DNA of 13,546 nucleotides, taken from positions 1-13,546 of the forward strand of contig DEKO01000029.1 in assembly GCA_002353885.1 (NCBI GenBank), given 5' to 3'. This document shows positions 13,534 through 13,546 of this stretch, piece after piece (positions within the stretch are counted from its first letter, which is position 1; the number at the start of each line of letters is the position of its first letter). The position numbers and the translations under genes were made by a program. The notes beneath the pieces were generated by a model. The model was given only the letters and a program-made list of their open reading frames with translations. It did no database searches and was not told the DNA's origin. This DNA is from Porphyromonadaceae bacterium UBA2720. GTDB taxonomy: Bacteria; Bacteroidota; Bacteroidia; Bacteroidales; Muribaculaceae.

Positions 13534-13546
13534 CAAGTGGTTGCAA

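Noticed and set aside
13443..13546. SAM riboswitch upstream of metK
   Set aside because: I could not match the leader to any known SAM aptamer; only a palindrome and a short frame are seen, and the region is cut by the window edge.

Overview
The window looks like a stretch of a Bacteroidales chromosome (phylum Bacteroidota). Three things point there. The protein families are typical of that group. Several gene starts are preceded by the TAnnTTTG -7 element used by the Bacteroidota primary sigma factor, with no clear Shine-Dalgarno sequences. The intergenic gaps carry the short direct-repeat clusters often seen in Bacteroides and Prevotella relatives. I cannot name the genus. WaaA and an outer-membrane-like protein indicate a Gram-negative, LPS-making cell.

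Layout, from the right edge in the main (minus) direction of transcription. metK (S-adenosylmethionine synthetase) is preceded by a large two-tier hairpin and ends before a repeat-filled gap with a strong intrinsic terminator. Next comes an AraC-type regulator overlapping a Bcr/CflA-type drug efflux gene by 4 bp. After an AT-rich gap comes a small Ala/Pro/acid-rich lipoprotein gene with its own promoter and terminator. nagB (glucosamine-6-phosphate deaminase) is the only plus-strand gene. It diverges from surE across a palindromic promoter region, and surE is followed by a secreted plug-like/HEAT-like protein gene that appears broken by a start-codon change and a one-base frameshift. The last block is a probable operon: gltX, an exported beta-rich protein, waaA, and a NagB-like/PIG-L fusion. 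A further gene may begin at the left edge.

Most of the window is housekeeping: tRNA charging, SAM synthesis, Kdo transfer to lipid A, nucleotide and amino-sugar metabolism. The most notable points are: (1) the 664-residue fusion, whose deaminase half has lost the catalytic Asp, Asp and His while its PIG-L deacetylase half keeps the metal-site motif, about 6 kb from an intact nagB; (2) a system of 7- or 8-base tandem repeats of several different sequences at five of the gene junctions plus the left edge, one of which encodes both the gltX stop codon and the next gene's start; (3) the double-lesion pseudogene; (4) hairpins in the gltX and metK leaders and a palindrome between surE and nagB. I found no CRISPR array, insertion sequence, tRNA or rRNA.
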